A stretch of DNA of 64,000 nt. Source: DAISKN01 sp963716925. GTDB taxonomy: Bacteria > Acidobacteriota > Vicinamibacteria > Marinacidobacterales > SMYC01. Each line of letters begins with the position of its first letter. The stretch's first letter is position 1. The position numbers and the translations under genes were made by a program. Below the pieces are notes generated by a model, which searched no databases, was not told the DNA's origin, and was given only the letters and a program-made list of their open reading frames with translations. Where the stretch lies: assembly GCA_963716925.1 (NCBI GenBank), contig CAVQUX010000010.1:1178001-1242000 (forward strand), in the 5' to 3' direction. This document shows positions 18,629-27,333 of this stretch, piece by piece.

Positions 18629-18647
18629 GGAGAAGGGGAACAACAAG

Positions 18648-19043
18648 ATGACTAGCGATCCCATCGCCGACATGCTGACGCGCATCCGGAACAGCATGAT
18701 GGCGCGACACGAGAAAGTCGACGTCCCGGCGTCCAAGCTGAAGGCGGAAGTCGCGCGGATCCTGAAGGAAGAGGGCTATATCGACGGCTACAAGACGATC
18801 GAGGAAGGGCCCCAGGGCGTTCTGCGGCTCATGCTTCGCAGGACGACGGACGGAACCCGGGTGATTCAGGGCATCCAACGGGTGTCGAAGCCCGGCAGGC
18901 GCATCTACGTGAACAAGGGCCAGATCCCGCGGGTCCAGGGCGGCCTCGGCATCAATATTATTTCTACCTCGAGAGGACTGATGACCGGGCGGCAGGCGAT
19001 CCGCGAAGGCGTCGGCGGCGAGATCCTGGCAAACGTCTGGTAG
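18648..19043 (+). CDS. rpsH: 30S ribosomal protein S8
   Basis: S8, 131 residues, a primary 16S binding protein and, in enterobacteria, the spc operon repressor. The start DPIADMLTRIRNS, the central RVSKPGRRIYV and the C-terminal GLGINIISTSRGLMTGRQAI (family signature) are intact. It lies 19 bases after rpsZ. Confidence 0.97.
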   Translation: MTSDPIADMLTRIRNSMMARHEKVDVPASKLKAEVARILKEEGYIDGYKTIEEGPQGVLRLMLRRTTDGTRVIQGIQRVSKPGRRIYVNKGQIPRVQGGLGINIISTSRGLMTGRQAIREGVGGEILANVW

Positions 19044-19062
19044 GGAACGAGGCGGGATAACC

Positions 19063-19602
19063 ATGTCGAGAGTAGGCGGAAAAGCGATCGTGGTCCCGAG
19101 CGGGGTCAAGGTGAAGCTCGGCGCCGATCGAATCGAGGTCGAAGGACCCAAGGGAAAGCTCGTGACCCAGCTTCCCCGCGGGATCAAGCTCGAGCAGGCG
19201 GACGGGAGCCTGAAGGCGGTTCGCGAGCAGGAGTCGAAGGCGCTGAAGCCGTTCTGGGGACTCGCCCGAAGCCTGGTCGCGAACGCGGTCAAGGGGGTCT
19301 CCACCGGATTCACCAAGGAGCTCGACATCGTGGGCATCGGGTACCGCGCTGCCGTCGAAGGACGGAAGGTGACGTTCGCCCTCGGGTACTCGCATCCCGT
19401 CGAGTTCCCGATCCCCGATGGAATCGACATCAAGGTGGACAAGAACACCCATGTCACCGTCTCCGGAGCGGACAAGCAGCTCGTGGGCCAGGTGGCGGCC
19501 AACATCCGCGGCCTCCGGGTGCCCGACCCCTACAAGCAGAAAGGCATCCGATACACCGGCGAGCAACTGAAGAAGAAGGCGGGGAAGACCGGGGCGACCT
19601 AA
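19063..19602 (+). CDS. rplF: 50S ribosomal protein L6
   Basis: L6, 179 residues, two similar folds near the sarcin-ricin loop. MSRVGGKAIVVPSGVKV at the start, the SLVANAVKGVSTGF segment linking the repeats, and the C-terminal motif RVPDPYKQKGIRYTGE are present. Normal length; 19 bases after rpsH. Confidence 0.97.
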   Translation: MSRVGGKAIVVPSGVKVKLGADRIEVEGPKGKLVTQLPRGIKLEQADGSLKAVREQESKALKPFWGLARSLVANAVKGVSTGFTKELDIVGIGYRAAVEGRKVTFALGYSHPVEFPIPDGIDIKVDKNTHVTVSGADKQLVGQVAANIRGLRVPDPYKQKGIRYTGEQLKKKAGKTGAT

Positions 19603-19622
19603 GTCTCCGCGGGAGCGAACTT

Positions 19623-19976
19623 ATGAAGATTCACACCAAGACCGAGGCGAGGGGCCGGATTCACCTTCGCATCCGGAAGAAAGTCGTGGGGACCGAGGCG
19701 AGGCCGAGGCTCGCCGTCTTTCGCAGCCTGAAGCACATCTACGCTCAGGTCATCGACGACGGCAGCGGCCGCACGATGGCCGCCGCCTCCAGTCGGGAAA
19801 AAGGCCAGGCGGGCGGAGGAAAGATAGAGGGCGCCGTCGGAGTGGGGAAGCTCATCGCCGGCCGGTGCAAGGAAAAAGGCATCGAATCCGTGGTCTTCGA
19901 TCGCGGAGGATTCAAGTACCACGGTCGAATCAAGGCGCTGGCCGACGCCGCCCGCGAAGCGGGATTGAAGTTCTGA
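19623..19976 (+). CDS. rplR: 50S ribosomal protein L18
   Basis: L18, 117 residues, binds 5S rRNA. The pattern RIHLRIRKKVVGTEARPRLAVFRS (basic N-terminus), HIYAQVIDD, and FDRGGFKYHGRIKALADAARE near the end are conserved. It follows rplF by 20 bases and precedes rpsE by 26. Confidence 0.97.
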   Translation: MKIHTKTEARGRIHLRIRKKVVGTEARPRLAVFRSLKHIYAQVIDDGSGRTMAAASSREKGQAGGGKIEGAVGVGKLIAGRCKEKGIESVVFDRGGFKYHGRIKALADAAREAGLKF

Positions 19977-20002
19977 ACCCGTAGGAGCGAGAAATTAACT
20001 AT

Positions 20003-20509
20003 ATGGTGCGAGCAAAAATCGACGCTTCCGCGCTCGAGCTCAAGGATCAGGTGGTTAGCATCAATCGTGTCACCAAGGTCGTCAAGGGCGGAAAAAACCT
20101 TTCGTTCAGCGCTCTGGTGGTGGTCGGCGACGGTCGGGGGACGGTCGGCTACGGCCTGGGGAAAGCGAAGGAAGTTCCCTCGGCGATCCGGAAGGCGATC
20201 GAGATCGCGAAGAAGGGCCTCATCCGCGTCCCCCTTTCCGGCGTCACCATTCCCCATCAGGTAACGGGAGTCTACGGCGCGGGCCGCGTGCTCCTGAAGC
20301 CCGCGACCGAGGGCACGGGGGTCATCGCCGGAGGCGCGGTGCGCGCGGTGGTGGAAGCGGCGGGGATCAAGGACATCCTCACCAAGTCACTCGGAAGCGG
20401 AAATCCCCAGAACGTGGTGAAGGCCACGATCGCGGGGCTCATGGAGCTTCGGAGCCCCGAGTCGGTGGCCAAGATGCGGGGCAAGGAACTCGCGGAGGTC
20501 ACGGGGTAG
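20003..20509 (+). CDS. rpsE: 30S ribosomal protein S5
   Basis: S5, 168 residues, contributes to decoding fidelity and mRNA helicase function with S3 and S4. VVSINRVTKVVKGGKNLSF, the loop VVVGDGRGTVGYGLGKAKE and the GTGVIAGGAVRAVVEAAGI block are conserved. A short N-terminus precedes the double-stranded RNA-binding fold. Confidence 0.97.
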   Translation: MVRAKIDASALELKDQVVSINRVTKVVKGGKNLSFSALVVVGDGRGTVGYGLGKAKEVPSAIRKAIEIAKKGLIRVPLSGVTIPHQVTGVYGAGRVLLKPATEGTGVIAGGAVRAVVEAAGIKDILTKSLGSGNPQNVVKATIAGLMELRSPESVAKMRGKELAEVTG

Positions 20510-20512
20510 CCC

Positions 20513-20761
20513 ATGCCGGAACAGGATGCCAAGAAGAGCCCCAAGGCGGCCAAGGGCGGCAAGGAAAAGTCGGCCGCGAAAAAGACCGGCGTCCGGATCA
20601 AGCTCGTCCGCAGCGTCATCGGGACCACGCGCTACCAGCGCGCGGTAGTGATGGGGCTCGGGCTCCGGCGCATTAACCACACCGTGGAACGGGAGGACAC
20701 TCCCGAGGTCCGTGGAATGATCGACAAGGTCAGTCACCTCGTCCAGATCGTAGAGGCGTGA
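20513..20761 (+). CDS. rpmD: 50S ribosomal protein L30, extended N-terminus
   Basis: L30, 82 residues against the usual ~60. The core starts near residue 26: RIKLVRSVIGTTRYQRAVV, then GLRRINHTVEREDTPEVRGM. The first ~25 residues are a Lys and Ala rich tail (KKSPKAAKGGKEKSAAKK) in keeping with basic extensions on S11 and L17 in the same operon. Starts 3 bases after rpsE. Confidence 0.95.
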   Translation: MPEQDAKKSPKAAKGGKEKSAAKKTGVRIKLVRSVIGTTRYQRAVVMGLGLRRINHTVEREDTPEVRGMIDKVSHLVQIVEA

Positions 20762-20774
20762 GGCAATCGTCATC

Positions 20775-21221
20775 ATGAGTCTCGATTCACTGAAACCCGC
20801 GAAAGGCTCGATCAAGGCCAAGTATCGCGTTGGGCGCGGCCCCGGCTCCGGAAACGGAAAGACGGCGGGCCGCGGCCACAAGGGGGCGAAATCCCGCTCG
20901 GGCTACTCCCGCAGACGGGGCTTCGAGGGCGGGCAGATGCCCCTCATCCGGCGCCTTCCCAAGCGAGGCTTCACCAACATCTTCGACAAGGAAGTGGCGA
21001 CGGTGAACGTCTCCGATCTCGACCGCTTCCCCGAGGGCACGGTCGTGACCCCGGCGCTCCTCGTCCAGGCCCGAGTGCTGCGCAAGAAGCACCAGACGGT
21101 GAAGATCCTTGGAAGCGGCGAGCTCACGAAAAAGCTCGTGGTGGAGGCCCATCAGTTCAGCGCCGGCGCCAAGGCGAAGATCGAGGCCGCCGGTGGCAAA
21201 ACCGAGGAGCTCAAAGGGTGA
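20775..21221 (+). CDS. rplO: 50S ribosomal protein L15
   Basis: L15, 148 residues. The Gly and Arg rich N-terminal extension (GRGPGSGNGKTAGRGHKG, then FEGGQMPLIRRLPKRGF) penetrates 23S rRNA and is the family signature. The C-terminal KLVVEAHQFSAGAKAKIEAAGG segment is conserved. The stop overlaps the secY start (GTGA). Confidence 0.97.
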   Translation: MSLDSLKPAKGSIKAKYRVGRGPGSGNGKTAGRGHKGAKSRSGYSRRRGFEGGQMPLIRRLPKRGFTNIFDKEVATVNVSDLDRFPEGTVVTPALLVQARVLRKKHQTVKILGSGELTKKLVVEAHQFSAGAKAKIEAAGGKTEELKG

Positions 21222-22603
21222 TCGAGAGCCTCAAGAACATCTTCCGCGTTCCCGACCTCAGGAATCGACTGCTGTTCACTCTGGGGATGCTCGCCGTCTA
21301 CCGGCTGGGAAACCACATTCCCACGCCCGGGGTAGACGCCCGAGCGCTCACCGAGTTCTTCGAGCAGAATCGCGGTACCTGGTTCGGGTTCGTGGATATG
21401 TTCTCGGGGGGGAACCTCTCGCGGGTGACGGTGTTCGCGCTCGGGATCATGCCCTACATCTCGGCATCGATCATCCTGCAGCTGCTCACCGTGGTCTGGC
21501 CCTACCTGGAAAAGCTCTCGAAAGAGGGAGAGCTCGGGCGCAAGAAGATCACCCAGTACACCCGCTACGGGACGGTGCTCCTGAGCGTGGTCCAGTCCGC
21601 TGGGATCGCGGCGTTCCTGCAGAAGACCGAGCTCACCGGAGGCTTGACGCTGGTCGCGAACCCCGGGTTCGGCTTCACCTTGATGACCATCTTGACCCTC
21701 ACCGCGGGCACGGTCTTCATCATGTGGCTCGGCGAGCAGATTACGGAGCGCGGCATCGGAAACGGGATGTCGCTTCTCATCTTCGCCGGGATCGTCGTGG
21801 GATTTCCCCGGGGGATGGTGGCGACCCTCAGGAACATCTCGACGGGCGAGCAGACGGTCTTCGGAGTGCTGCTGCTCCTGATGTTCATGATCGTGGTCGT
21901 GGGGGTGATTGTCTACGTCGAGCGGGCGCAGCGGAGGATTCCCGTCCAGTACGCCAAGCGGGTCGTGGGAAGGCGCACGTTCCAGGGGCAGCAGACGCAC
22001 CTGCCGCTGAAGGTCAATACCAGCGGGGTCATCCCGGTGATCTTCGCGAGCTCCATCATCGCCCTCCCTCAGACGTTCGCCTCGATGTTTCCCGGAAGCC
22101 CTTGGATGTCCAACGTGGCCCAGCAGCTCGCCTGGGGGATGCCGCTCTATACCCTCCTCTACGTCGCGGGGATCATCTTCTTCTGTTATTTCTATACGGC
22201 CATCATCTTCAATCCCGACGACGTCGCCGACAACATGCGGAAGTACGGGGGCTACGTCCCCGGCATCCGCCCGGGAAAGCGCACGGCGGAGTACATCGAC
22301 AGCATCCTCACCCGGCTGACCTTCCTCGGCGCGCTCTACCTAGCGGCGGTCTCGGTGCTCCCGGAGTTCATGATCGCGGGCTTCCGGGTGGCGCCGATTC
22401 CCGTCATCGGTCCCTGGCTCGATTCCATCCTCCCCACGTGGATCACCAGCGGCCTCGGCGTGACGTTCTACTTCGGCGGGACCTCGCTCCTGATCGTGGT
22501 CGGGGTCGCCATGGACACCGTCCAGCAGATCGAAAGCCAGCTCATCATGCGGCACTACGACGGATTCATGAAGCGGGGACGCATCCGGGGAAGGCGCGGA
22601 TAA
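21218..22603 (+). CDS. secY: Protein translocase channel SecY
   Basis: SecY, 461 residues, the inner-membrane pore that exports unfolded proteins with SecA, SecE and SecG. GTG start overlapping the rplO stop. About ten hydrophobic segments are visible. The first follows LRNRLLFTLGMLAVYRLGNH; the plug region (FFEQNRGTWFGFVDMFSGGN in part) and the cytoplasmic loop RRIPVQYAKRVVGR are conserved, as is the GGTSLLIVVGVAMDTVQQIE helix close to the C-terminus. Confidence 0.98.
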   Translation: MIESLKNIFRVPDLRNRLLFTLGMLAVYRLGNHIPTPGVDARALTEFFEQNRGTWFGFVDMFSGGNLSRVTVFALGIMPYISASIILQLLTVVWPYLEKLSKEGELGRKKITQYTRYGTVLLSVVQSAGIAAFLQKTELTGGLTLVANPGFGFTLMTILTLTAGTVFIMWLGEQITERGIGNGMSLLIFAGIVVGFPRGMVATLRNISTGEQTVFGVLLLLMFMIVVVGVIVYVERAQRRIPVQYAKRVVGRRTFQGQQTHLPLKVNTSGVIPVIFASSIIALPQTFASMFPGSPWMSNVAQQLAWGMPLYTLLYVAGIIFFCYFYTAIIFNPDDVADNMRKYGGYVPGIRPGKRTAEYIDSILTRLTFLGALYLAAVSVLPEFMIAGFRVAPIPVIGPWLDSILPTWITSGLGVTFYFGGTSLLIVVGVAMDTVQQIESQLIMRHYDGFMKRGRIRGRRG

Positions 22604-22611
22604 GAGGCCCG

Positions 22612-23199
22612 ATGGTGAGACTCATCCTGCTGGGACCGCCGGGGGCGGGAAAGGGCACGCAGGCGCAGAAGCTCGCGGCGGAGCTCGGGATCCCGCATAT
22701 CTCGACGGGCGTGATCCTGCGGGAGGCGGGGGAGAAGGGAACGGAGCTCGGCAGGAAGGCCAAGGCGATCATGGACGCCGGACAACTGGTGGGCGACGAC
22801 ATCATGCTTGGCATCATCCGGGACCGTCTCCAGGCGCCGGATTGCGCGAAGGGCTACATCCTCGACGGCTTTCCCCGCACCATTCCCCAGGCGAAGGCCC
22901 TCGACGAGCTCCTTTCGCAGAAAGCCGGGCCTCCGGTGGTGATAGCCAACCTCGCGCTCGACGAGGAGGAGCTCCGACGGCGCATCGCGGGGCGGAGGAG
23001 CGAAGTGACCCGGTCCGATGACGCCGAGGAGACGGTTTTGAGCCGGTTCCAGGTGTATCAGGAGAAAACCCGGCCGCTTCTGGACTATTATGGGCATCGT
23101 GTGCGGCCCATCGACGGCAAGGGCAGCGTCCCGGAAATCTTTCGGCGTCTGACCGATCTATTGAAGGTGGCTGCGGGCCGAAGCCGGGAGGCGTCGTGA
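22612..23199 (+). CDS. adk: Adenylate kinase, short-LID type
   Basis: Interconverts ATP plus AMP with two ADP in the cytosol. 195 residues from ATG 22612, chosen because it gives the family start MVRLILLGPPGAGKGTQA with the P-loop. The DGFPRT motif is intact. The LID is short: GRRSEVTRSDDAEETVLSRF replaces the long zinc-type insertion. One oddity is STGVILREA, where the family normally has STGDMLR: the Asp after STG is Val. Located between secY and map as usual; the stop overlaps the map start. Confidence 0.95.
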   Translation: MVRLILLGPPGAGKGTQAQKLAAELGIPHISTGVILREAGEKGTELGRKAKAIMDAGQLVGDDIMLGIIRDRLQAPDCAKGYILDGFPRTIPQAKALDELLSQKAGPPVVIANLALDEEELRRRIAGRRSEVTRSDDAEETVLSRFQVYQEKTRPLLDYYGHRVRPIDGKGSVPEIFRRLTDLLKVAAGRSREAS

Positions 23200-23975
23200 T
23201 CCGGCGGCGGGACGATCGCGAGCTCGAAAAGATGCACCAGGCGAACGCCATCGTGCTTTCGACCCTGGAAGTCTTGAGGGCGGCCCTCGAGCCCGGGATC
23301 ACCACGGCGGAGCTCGATCTCATCGCCGCCCGGGAGATCGCGCGCGAGGGGGCGACGCCGGCATTCAAGGGGTACCGGGGTTATCCCGCGAGCCTTTGCG
23401 TATCGGTGAACGACGAAGTGGTGCACGGTATTCCCTCGTCGAGGCGAAAGCTCGCAGAAGGGGACATCGTCAGTCTGGACCTGGGAGCGGTGGTGGACGG
23501 CTACTTCGGAGACAACGCCATCACCGCCGGGGTCGGGGAGATATCGAAAGAGTTGACGAAGCTCCTGGAGGTCGCGGAGGCGGCGATGTACCGGGGAATC
23601 GAGAGGGCGATGCCGGGGAACCGGATTTCCGACATCGGTTTCGCGGTCTCGACCTACGTCGAGCGGCACGGCTTCTCGGTAGTACGCGAGTTCGTCGGAC
23701 ACGGCATCGGAAGGGCGCTCCACGAGGACCCGCCGGTTCCGAACTTCGTCCAGGCGGGCCGCGACCCCAGGCTCTCGGCCGGAATGTGCCTCGCGATCGA
23801 GCCGATGGTGAACGAAGGCGGTCGGCACGTGAAGACTCTCGCCGATCGGTGGACGGTAGTGACGATGGACGGAAGCCGTTCCGCTCATTTCGAGCGGTCG
23901 GTGGCGATAACGGACTCCGGTCCCTGGATCCTGTCGGAGCCCCGGGCGGTATTCGAAGGGGTGAAGATTGTCTAA
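23196..23975 (+). CDS. map: Methionine aminopeptidase, type I
   Basis: Removes the N-terminal methionine from new proteins using two metal ions. 259 residues, GTG start overlapping the adk stop. The five metal ligands are visible in their motifs: Asp in SLDLGAV, Asp in GDNAI, His in FVGHGIG, Glu in AIEPM and Glu in AHFERSVA. The N-terminal SVNDEVVHGIPS motif is also typical. An 8-base overlap with infA follows. Confidence 0.97.
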   Translation: MIRRRDDRELEKMHQANAIVLSTLEVLRAALEPGITTAELDLIAAREIAREGATPAFKGYRGYPASLCVSVNDEVVHGIPSSRRKLAEGDIVSLDLGAVVDGYFGDNAITAGVGEISKELTKLLEVAEAAMYRGIERAMPGNRISDIGFAVSTYVERHGFSVVREFVGHGIGRALHEDPPVPNFVQAGRDPRLSAGMCLAIEPMVNEGGRHVKTLADRWTVVTMDGSRSAHFERSVAITDSGPWILSEPRAVFEGVKIV

Positions 23976-24186
23976 AGAAGACGCGATCGAGGTCACGGCG
24001 ACGGTGGTCGAGCCGCTTCCGAACGCGATGTTCAAAGTGGAGCTCGACAACAAGCACAAGGTTCTCGCCCACGTGTCGGGAAAGATGCGCAAACACTTCA
24101 TCCGCATCCTGCCGGGCGACAAGGTCCTGGTGGAGCTTTCGCCCTACGACCTTACGCGGGGTCGCATCGTCTATCGCTACAAGTAA
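23968..24186 (+). CDS. infA: Translation initiation factor IF-1
   Basis: IF-1, 72 residues, the usual length; an S1-type OB fold that occupies the 30S A site. TTG start giving MSKEDAIEV, overlapping the end of map by 8 bases. VVEPLPNAMFKVELDNKHKV and the ending DLTRGRIVYRYK are family signatures. The map-infA-rpmJ order is standard. Confidence 0.97.
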   Translation: MSKEDAIEVTATVVEPLPNAMFKVELDNKHKVLAHVSGKMRKHFIRILPGDKVLVELSPYDLTRGRIVYRYK

Positions 24187-24207
24187 GCGCACGAAAGGTT
24201 TCGAGAA

Positions 24208-24321
24208 ATGAAAGTCAGATCATCGGTAAAGAAGATTTGCACCAAGTGCAAGATCATCAAGCGCGAGGGCGTCGTGCGGGTGATCTGCGTCATCACCAAG
24301 CACAAGCAGAGACAGGGATAG
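24208..24321 (+). CDS. rpmJ: 50S ribosomal protein L36
   Basis: L36, 37 residues, the typical size. The sequence starts MKVRSSVKKICTKCKI and ends TKHKQRQG. The zinc ligands are Cys11, Cys14, Cys27 and His32, so this is the zinc-binding form. It lies 21 bases after infA with an AAAGG ribosome site and 25 bases before rpsM. Confidence 0.97.
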   Translation: MKVRSSVKKICTKCKIIKREGVVRVICVITKHKQRQG

Positions 24322-24346
24322 CCACCTAGGAAAGTCAGGAGAAATC

Positions 24347-24715
24347 ATGGCACGTATCGCCGGAGTGGATCTGCCGCGGGAGAAGCGGGTGGAGATCGGC
24401 CTCACCTACATTTTTGGAATCGGGCGCAACCGCTCCAACTCCATTCTGGGGAAGGCGGGAGTCGGCGCCGACACCCGGGTGAAGGACTTGACCGAGGAGC
24501 AGGTGAGCCAGATCAGCAAGGTCATCGACGCCGAGGGCGGCGTCGAAGGAGATCTCCGTAAGGAGATCTCGATGAACATCAAGCGGCTGATGGACATCGG
24601 CTGCTATCGGGGGCTCCGGCATCGCCGCGGGCTTCCGGTTCGAGGCCAGAGGACCCATACCAATTCCCGGACGCGCAAGGGCCCGCGCAAGGGAACGATG
24701 AAGAAGTCGAGGTAA
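24347..24715 (+). CDS. rpsM: 30S ribosomal protein S13
   Basis: S13, 122 residues, bridges to the 50S and touches the P-site tRNA. The start MARIAGVDLPREKRVEIGLT, the helix-hairpin-helix LTYIFGIGRNRSNSIL and the basic tail GQRTHTNSRTRKGPRKGT are conserved. First gene of the alpha-operon segment; AGGAGA precedes it. Confidence 0.98.
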   Translation: MARIAGVDLPREKRVEIGLTYIFGIGRNRSNSILGKAGVGADTRVKDLTEEQVSQISKVIDAEGGVEGDLRKEISMNIKRLMDIGCYRGLRHRRGLPVRGQRTHTNSRTRKGPRKGTMKKSR

Positions 24716-24723
24716 GCGTAGAG

Positions 24724-25140
24724 ATGGCGAAGAAAGCAGCCAAGGAAGAAAAGAAGGGCAAGCGCAAGACCTTCAAGAAGAAGGAAAAGCGCACACTCCT
24801 CGCGGGAGTGGCCCACGTTCAGGCGACGTTCAACAACACGACCGTCACCATCACCGACCAGGAAGGGAACGTCGTCAGCTGGGCGAGCGCCGGGGGCCAG
24901 GGGTTCAAGGGCTCCCGCAAGGGAACGCCGTTCGCCGCCCAGCAGGCGGCGACGATGGCAGCCCAGGCCGCGAGAGCCCTCGGCTGCAAGAGCCTCGACG
25001 TTCGGGTGAAAGGCCCGGGCTCCGGCCGGGAGTCTGCCATCCGGGCGCTGCAGGCGGCGGGGATTCAAGTGAAGTCCATCCGCGACGTCACCCCGATTCC
25101 GCACAACGGCTGCCGGCCGCCGAAACGGCGCCGAGTCTAG
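24724..25140 (+). CDS. rpsK: 30S ribosomal protein S11
   Basis: S11, 138 residues, on the platform next to the E-site mRNA. The core VAHVQATFNNTTVTITDQEG, FKGSRKGTPFAAQQAA and the ending PIPHNGCRPPKRRRV are typical. The first ~24 residues are an unusually Lys-rich extension (KKAAKEEKKGKRKTFKKKEK). Confidence 0.97.
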   Translation: MAKKAAKEEKKGKRKTFKKKEKRTLLAGVAHVQATFNNTTVTITDQEGNVVSWASAGGQGFKGSRKGTPFAAQQAATMAAQAARALGCKSLDVRVKGPGSGRESAIRALQAAGIQVKSIRDVTPIPHNGCRPPKRRRV

Positions 25141-25150
25141 GAGAGGAACA

Positions 25151-25780
25151 TTGGCAAGATATCGAGGTCCAGTTTGCCGGCTGTGCCGGCGCGAAGGGAT
25201 GAAGCTCTTCCTGAAGGGAGAGCGCTGCTTCGGGCCCAAGTGCGCCATCGAGAAGAGAAACTTCGCTCCCGGGGCGCACGGGAAGACCCGCAGGGCTCGC
25301 ATCCAGGGTTACGGTCTGCAGCTCCGGGAAAAGCAGAAAGTGAAGCGGACCTACGGTCTTCTGGAGAAGCAGTTCCGGCTCTACTTCGAGCGCGCGGAGC
25401 GCACTCGCGGAATCACCGGCGAGATTCTCCTCCAGTCCCTGGAGCGGCGGCTCGACAACGCCATCTACCGTCTGGGGTTCGCGACCTCGCGGGCCTCGGC
25501 GCGGCTCCTGGTGCGCCACGGGCACGTCCGCGTCGGCGAGCACCGCGTCAACATCCCCTCGTACTCGGTTCGCGAGGGCGAGGTGATCACCATCAGTCCG
25601 AAGTACGCCGCGAACGAGAAATTCCAGCATTCGAGCGAGGTCGCGAAGAGCCGGGGCATTCCCAAGTGGCTCGAGCTCGGCCCCGAGGGAACCTCGGGCC
25701 GCGTGGTCTCGCTCCCGGCGCGCGACGATCTCGAGCTGCAATTCCAGGAGCAGCTCATCGTCGAGCTTTATTCGAAGTAA
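25151..25780 (+). CDS. rpsD: 30S ribosomal protein S4, zinc-binding type
   Basis: S4, 209 residues, starts 30S assembly and, in other bacteria, represses the alpha operon. TTG start after GAGAGGAAC. The N-terminal zinc knuckle is kept (CRLCRREG near residue 9 and CFGPKC near residue 26). The S4 RNA-binding fold begins around RRLDNAIYRLGFATSRASAR and ends near HVRVGEHRVNIPSY. Confidence 0.97.
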   Translation: MARYRGPVCRLCRREGMKLFLKGERCFGPKCAIEKRNFAPGAHGKTRRARIQGYGLQLREKQKVKRTYGLLEKQFRLYFERAERTRGITGEILLQSLERRLDNAIYRLGFATSRASARLLVRHGHVRVGEHRVNIPSYSVREGEVITISPKYAANEKFQHSSEVAKSRGIPKWLELGPEGTSGRVVSLPARDDLELQFQEQLIVELYSK

Positions 25781-25804
25781 GTTTTCAGGAGGTTTTTCGC
25801 AAAC

Positions 25805-26760
<956 letters not shown>

Positions 26761-26764
<4 letters not shown>

Positions 26765-27330
26765 GACACCGATCCGCTCATCGCAAGCTGGGGCGGACGA
26801 CCGAGCACCGGATCTCGCTCCTGCGGAATCTGGCTGCCTCGCTCATCTCCCATGGGCGGATCCGCACCACGGAAGCCAAGGCAAAAGAGCTGCGGCCGTT
26901 CGTGGAGAAGCTGGTGACGCTCGGAAAGCGCGATTCGCTCCACGCGCGGAGGCACGCGCTCTCGATCCTCCCGCGAAGGGACGTGGTGACGAAGCTCTTC
27001 GGCGACGTCTCCCCGCGCTTCTCCGAGCGGCCGGGCGGCTACACCCGGATCCTGAAGCTCGCTCACCGGCAGGGCGACGGCGCTTCCATGGCTTTCATCG
27101 AGTTCGTGGACTACAAGTTCGAGGGTGCCGCCGCCGGCGCCCCCGGCAAGGCTGACAAGCCCACTAAGGACGCCAAGAAGAAGCCGGAGAAGGAAGCCAA
27201 GGAAGCCAAGGCGAAGGCCGAAGAGCCCGAGGCCGACGCCCCGAAAGCCAAGGCGAAGAAGGCCGCCGCGGCCAGGAAGAAGCCTGAGCAGAAGGCCAAG
27301 AAAACCAAGAAGGCGAAAGAAGAAGAGTAG
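26761..27330 (+). CDS. rplQ: 50S ribosomal protein L17 with long basic-acidic tail
   Basis: L17, 189 residues against the usual ~120-130. The family core occupies the first ~120 residues: MRHRSAHRKLGRTTEHRISL, ISHGRIRTTEAKAKELRP and RPGGYTRILKL. It is followed by about 65 residues made almost only of Lys, Ala, Glu and Pro (for example KKKPEKEAKEAKAKAEEPEA), which look disordered and histone-H1-like. Last gene of the superoperon; the convergent permease stops 4 bases later. Confidence 0.96.
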
Positions 27331-27333
27331 CCG

